NCBI GenBank assembly: GCA_024641705.1 | Contig: JAHECO010000001.1 | Span: 343,634 to 407,633, forward strand | Source of the DNA: Candidatus Kryptoniota bacterium | Lineage (GTDB): Bacteria > Bacteroidota > Ignavibacteria > Kryptoniales > JAKASW01 | Length of the DNA: 64,000 bases | Direction of reading: 5' to 3' | Shown here: one piece after another, positions 61,679 through 64,000 of the stretch | How positions within the stretch are numbered: the stretch's first letter is position 1 | Layout: each line of letters opens with the position of its first letter | Notes under the pieces: model-generated | What the model saw: only the letters and a program-made list of their open reading frames with translations | Told to the model about the DNA's origin: nothing | The model's database searches: none | Program-made: the position numbers and the translations under genes

Positions 61679-62920
61679 ATGAAAAAGTACATCCTTTTCT
61701 TCATGGTGTTTCTTGCCGCCGTCGAAGTCAGATCACAGACGATGTTCGTGAAACGGAACAACGCCTACGTGCGCCAGGGGCCGGGTTCGTACTACCCGTT
61801 CGTCGTCGTCCTTCGGTACGGTGCGAAGATAGAGATGTTGAGTTCTTCCGGAAACTGGTACGAGGTAAGAGTGCCGGAGAAGAAGAAAGGGTGGATGGCC
61901 GCCAACTGCCTGTCCGACAAAGAATCCCAGGCTTCCATGTTCAACAGGATAAGCAGCGGCTGGAGCTCGGCGAGAGCGTCGGAGTCAGCACTCGCCGCCG
62001 CCATAAAAGGTTTTGCGAAAAAATACGGCAAGGTGGATCCGGGCAATGTGAACGCCGTTCTCGATTATTCGCACAAGAGCTTCACTGCTGCCGGCGTTAC
62101 TGCATTCGAGAAGCCTATCAGGGACTATAAGTCTTCAAACAGGGGGGAAGTCGATTTTGACGACCTTGACTTCAAGACGCCGCAGTATGATCCCTCGATG
62201 AACGAACAGGCTATAGGTGTCGGGATCGCTGCGCGCCTGGCATCGAAGGGAATAGTCAACGACGCGGCCTTGAAGCGATACGTGAACATGATCGCCGCGG
62301 TACTGGCGCAGAACTCCGATGTTTACAACCGGGATTTCACCGTTTTCGTACTGAACGACAGCACAATCGACGGTTTTGCCTGCCCGGGCGGATACATCTT
62401 TATCACGCTGGGTGCTGTGAAAGCCTGCGACGACGAATCGATGCTGGCGGGGATCATCGCGCACGAGATGGGGCATGTAATCCGCAGGCACGGCCTCCAG
62501 GAAATGACGAACCGGTCTGTCGACATCAAGGCCGACAGCGCTTTCACAGAGCTGGATGAAGAGACCGGAGGAATTTCTCCGACGGACGAGGAACTTGAAT
62601 CTATGGCGAGGGAGAGCTACGACGTGGTGGTTCACAAGAGACTCTTCGAGTATGAGAAGGAAGCGGACGAGATGTCCGCGGTTCTTTGCGCTGATGCAGG
62701 ATACGATCCGTGGGGGATTGTCAGGCTCGATGGTAAGGTGGATGCGCTTAGCTGCACGACATCTCCCGATATCTTCGGTGCCGACTTCTCGCTGCATAAC
62801 GATCCGGCAGAACGATACAGGCTCATAAAAGAGTTCGTGGACAAGAATTTCTCGAAGGATTCGCCAGGCGCGAGAATGAGAGCCCGTTTCGAGACCGAAC
62901 TTGCGAGGTTCATGCGTTAA
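61679..62920 (+). CDS. Exported SH3-domain M48-family metalloprotease
   Basis: 413 residues from ATG 61679 after AAAGGAG; the open frame upstream overlaps the cyclase. A signal peptide (ending EVRSQ) leads into a bacterial SH3 domain (VRQGPGSYYPFV...GWMAANCL), then an M48 peptidase with HEMGH as zinc and catalytic motif and a later EYEKEADEM supplying the third ligand. The SH3 domain likely targets murein. A role in periplasmic protein quality control is usual for M48 enzymes. Confidence 0.88.
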   Translation: MKKYILFFMVFLAAVEVRSQTMFVKRNNAYVRQGPGSYYPFVVVLRYGAKIEMLSSSGNWYEVRVPEKKKGWMAANCLSDKESQASMFNRISSGWSSARASESALAAAIKGFAKKYGKVDPGNVNAVLDYSHKSFTAAGVTAFEKPIRDYKSSNRGEVDFDDLDFKTPQYDPSMNEQAIGVGIAARLASKGIVNDAALKRYVNMIAAVLAQNSDVYNRDFTVFVLNDSTIDGFACPGGYIFITLGAVKACDDESMLAGIIAHEMGHVIRRHGLQEMTNRSVDIKADSAFTELDEETGGISPTDEELESMARESYDVVVHKRLFEYEKEADEMSAVLCADAGYDPWGIVRLDGKVDALSCTTSPDIFGADFSLHNDPAERYRLIKEFVDKNFSKDSPGARMRARFETELARFMR

Positions 62921-62941
62921 TGGATATTGCTTCGATATAGT

Positions 62942-63679
62942 ATGAAGTCACTTAGCCTGTTACTGATCAGCGCTGCCGTTTGTTTCGGGCAACAGTATCC
63001 GAGGTGGTTCCTCGATCCGGAAGCGCTGTCGTGCGGCTCCGTGGCTGTCGGATTCTCGTTATCGTATTTCCATACCTCGTCTTCGGATTCGATCGCGTTT
63101 GCGGATGCGTGCATGAATCTATCGAGGCTCCACTACACTGAACTTACCGGAGGGGAAGCGTACTGGACCACCGAGGCCGGCGTGTACTGGATGGGCAATA
63201 ATTTCAAAGAGAAGACTGACAGCACGTATCTGCGGGACATGCTGTCGCGTGCGGAAAGGCTGGACAGCTGCACTTCCGGACAGATGACGATTATGCTCGC
63301 GGCCGATGACGGGTGCCGGATACCGGACTCGTTGCGCTCTCTTGTCGAATGTCCGGAGGCGCAGCCGGATTGGGTCGAGAACATACCGCAGATTCCCGGA
63401 TACATTTATGCCGAGGGGGTCGCGCCGCAGTACTTCTACGAATCCAGTTCATGGGAAACTGCCGAAGAGCGCGCGATGTTCAATCTTGCAAGGAGCGTTA
63501 AGCTGTCGGTGGAAGCCCTGCAGAAGATGAACGGATCCTCCGGACAGGAGATAAGAAACGAGGAAATCAGTGTCGCCCTGAAGGATGTCCGTGTAGCTCG
63601 CCGGTGGCGCGATGCGGTGCGCGGACTGTGTTACGTCCTCGTCAGGATGCTGGTTCCGCAGTCGGGCGGCGGAGGGTGA
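62942..63679 (+). CDS. Secreted LPP20-related protein
   Basis: 245 residues from ATG 62942 (TTG 62927 is an alternative; neither has a clear ribosome binding site). A signal peptide ends at CFGQ. The mature protein has the PRWFLDPEALSCGSVAVGFS and PDWVENIPQIPGYIYAEGVAP repeats, the latter an LPP20-like opening, and a helical end with WRDAVRGLCYVLVRM. It looks like a divergent duplicate of the LPP20 fold. Confidence 0.72.
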   Translation: MKSLSLLLISAAVCFGQQYPRWFLDPEALSCGSVAVGFSLSYFHTSSSDSIAFADACMNLSRLHYTELTGGEAYWTTEAGVYWMGNNFKEKTDSTYLRDMLSRAERLDSCTSGQMTIMLAADDGCRIPDSLRSLVECPEAQPDWVENIPQIPGYIYAEGVAPQYFYESSSWETAEERAMFNLARSVKLSVEALQKMNGSSGQEIRNEEISVALKDVRVARRWRDAVRGLCYVLVRMLVPQSGGGG

Positions 63680-63740
63680 TCGGGCCGGGACAAGTGGAAT
63701 TTTGGGCTTAACAAGAACAATTTCGAAAGGTTATAGAGAG

Positions 63741-64000
63741 ATGCAGAAGAATCTCAGACACATTTGGGCCCTCGCAGTGGGGGTAACATTGATATCGCTG
63801 CCGGTTCTCCTTGCGGCATGCGGGCCGTCCGTGAGGGTATCCAGGGTCAATCCCGACACCGTCACCGACCTGAGCGGGTATTGGAACGACACGGATTCAC
63901 GTCTCGTCGCCGAGAAGATGATAAGCGATCTCCAGACCTCCCCGTGGGTGGACAAGTTCGAACAGGAGAACAACCGGAAACCCGTCGTGATCGTCGGCAG
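63741..64000 (+). CDS. lpoB: Penicillin-binding protein activator LpoB-like lipoprotein (3' partial)
   Basis: First 86 residues only; the gene runs off the window. A lipobox (LLAACGP) precedes SRVNPDTVTDLSGYWNDTDSRLVAEKMISDLQ and KPVVIVG, the opening of the LpoB fold. LpoB proteins stimulate PBP1B from the outer membrane. The ribosome binding site is a short GAGAG. Confidence 0.85.
   Translation, partial: MQKNLRHIWALAVGVTLISLPVLLAACGPSVRVSRVNPDTVTDLSGYWNDTDSRLVAEKMISDLQTSPWVDKFEQENNRKPVVIVG

Overview
The window looks like chromosomal DNA of a moderately GC-rich Bacteroidota/Ignavibacteria-type bacterium. The evidence is a 2,214-residue surface protein ending in a type IX secretion sorting domain, a TonB-dependent receptor with a CarboxypepD-reg plug extension, BatA and LPP20/LpoB envelope proteins, and many strong AGGAG ribosome binding sites. 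Such sites are unusual for Bacteroidia but common on the Chlorobi/Ignavibacteria side. The lineage is inference; there is no rRNA gene here.

Layout. (1) 1-3446: a membrane histidine kinase with c-type haem motifs, an archaemetzincin and a sigma-54 response regulator, in overlapping frames. (2) 3513-4040: a decayed REP-associated tyrosine transposase with three REP-like palindromes. (3) 4041-11157, minus strand: a seven-gene respiratory operon (Qrc/alternative-complex-III type) with two degenerate glycine-cleavage H-like proteins near its ends; its Fe-S subunit carries a frameshift. (4) 11546-20190: housekeeping genes (YgfZ, fRMsr, SDR, LOG, SirB1-like, cobalamin adenosyltransferase, BatA-like, HflX). 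(5) 20276-21867: a YhdJ-like methyltransferase and probable cognate nuclease. (6) 22345-26242: ABC transporter, SdpR/SdpI-like pair, secreted hydrolase. (7) 26527-30048: secreted double jelly-roll protein and GH67 alpha-glucuronidase. (8) 30091-35721: START-like protein, aspartic protease, PLP decarboxylase, carbonic anhydrase and the AguB/AguA putrescine pair. (9) 35908-39454: an AT-richer island with a restriction-modification pair and two further PD-(D/E)XK-like proteins. (10) 40164-46752: a frameshifted TonB receptor followed by a tightly coupled radical SAM / membrane protein / GMC oxidoreductase operon. (11) 46990-49485: a hybrid sensor kinase. (12) 49623-64000: an envelope cluster with DUF4384-like protein, secreted caspase-like protease, giant T9SS protein, LPP20 lipoproteins, CHASE2 adenylate cyclase, SH3-M48 protease and the start of lpoB.

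How the parts may work together. The haem-bearing kinase and sigma-54 regulator lie just beyond the 3' end of the respiratory operon, whose upstream region holds a -24/-12-like sequence overlapping a palindrome. Redox control of the quinone-linked complex is therefore an attractive but unproven idea. The most unusual groupings are the respiratory operon with two H-like proteins lacking the lipoyl lysine, the radical SAM-GMC operon, the three-nuclease island, and the secreted caspase beside a giant T9SS protein. Two genes are broken by apparent one-base losses in G runs, which suggests either sequence errors or slippage at homopolymers.
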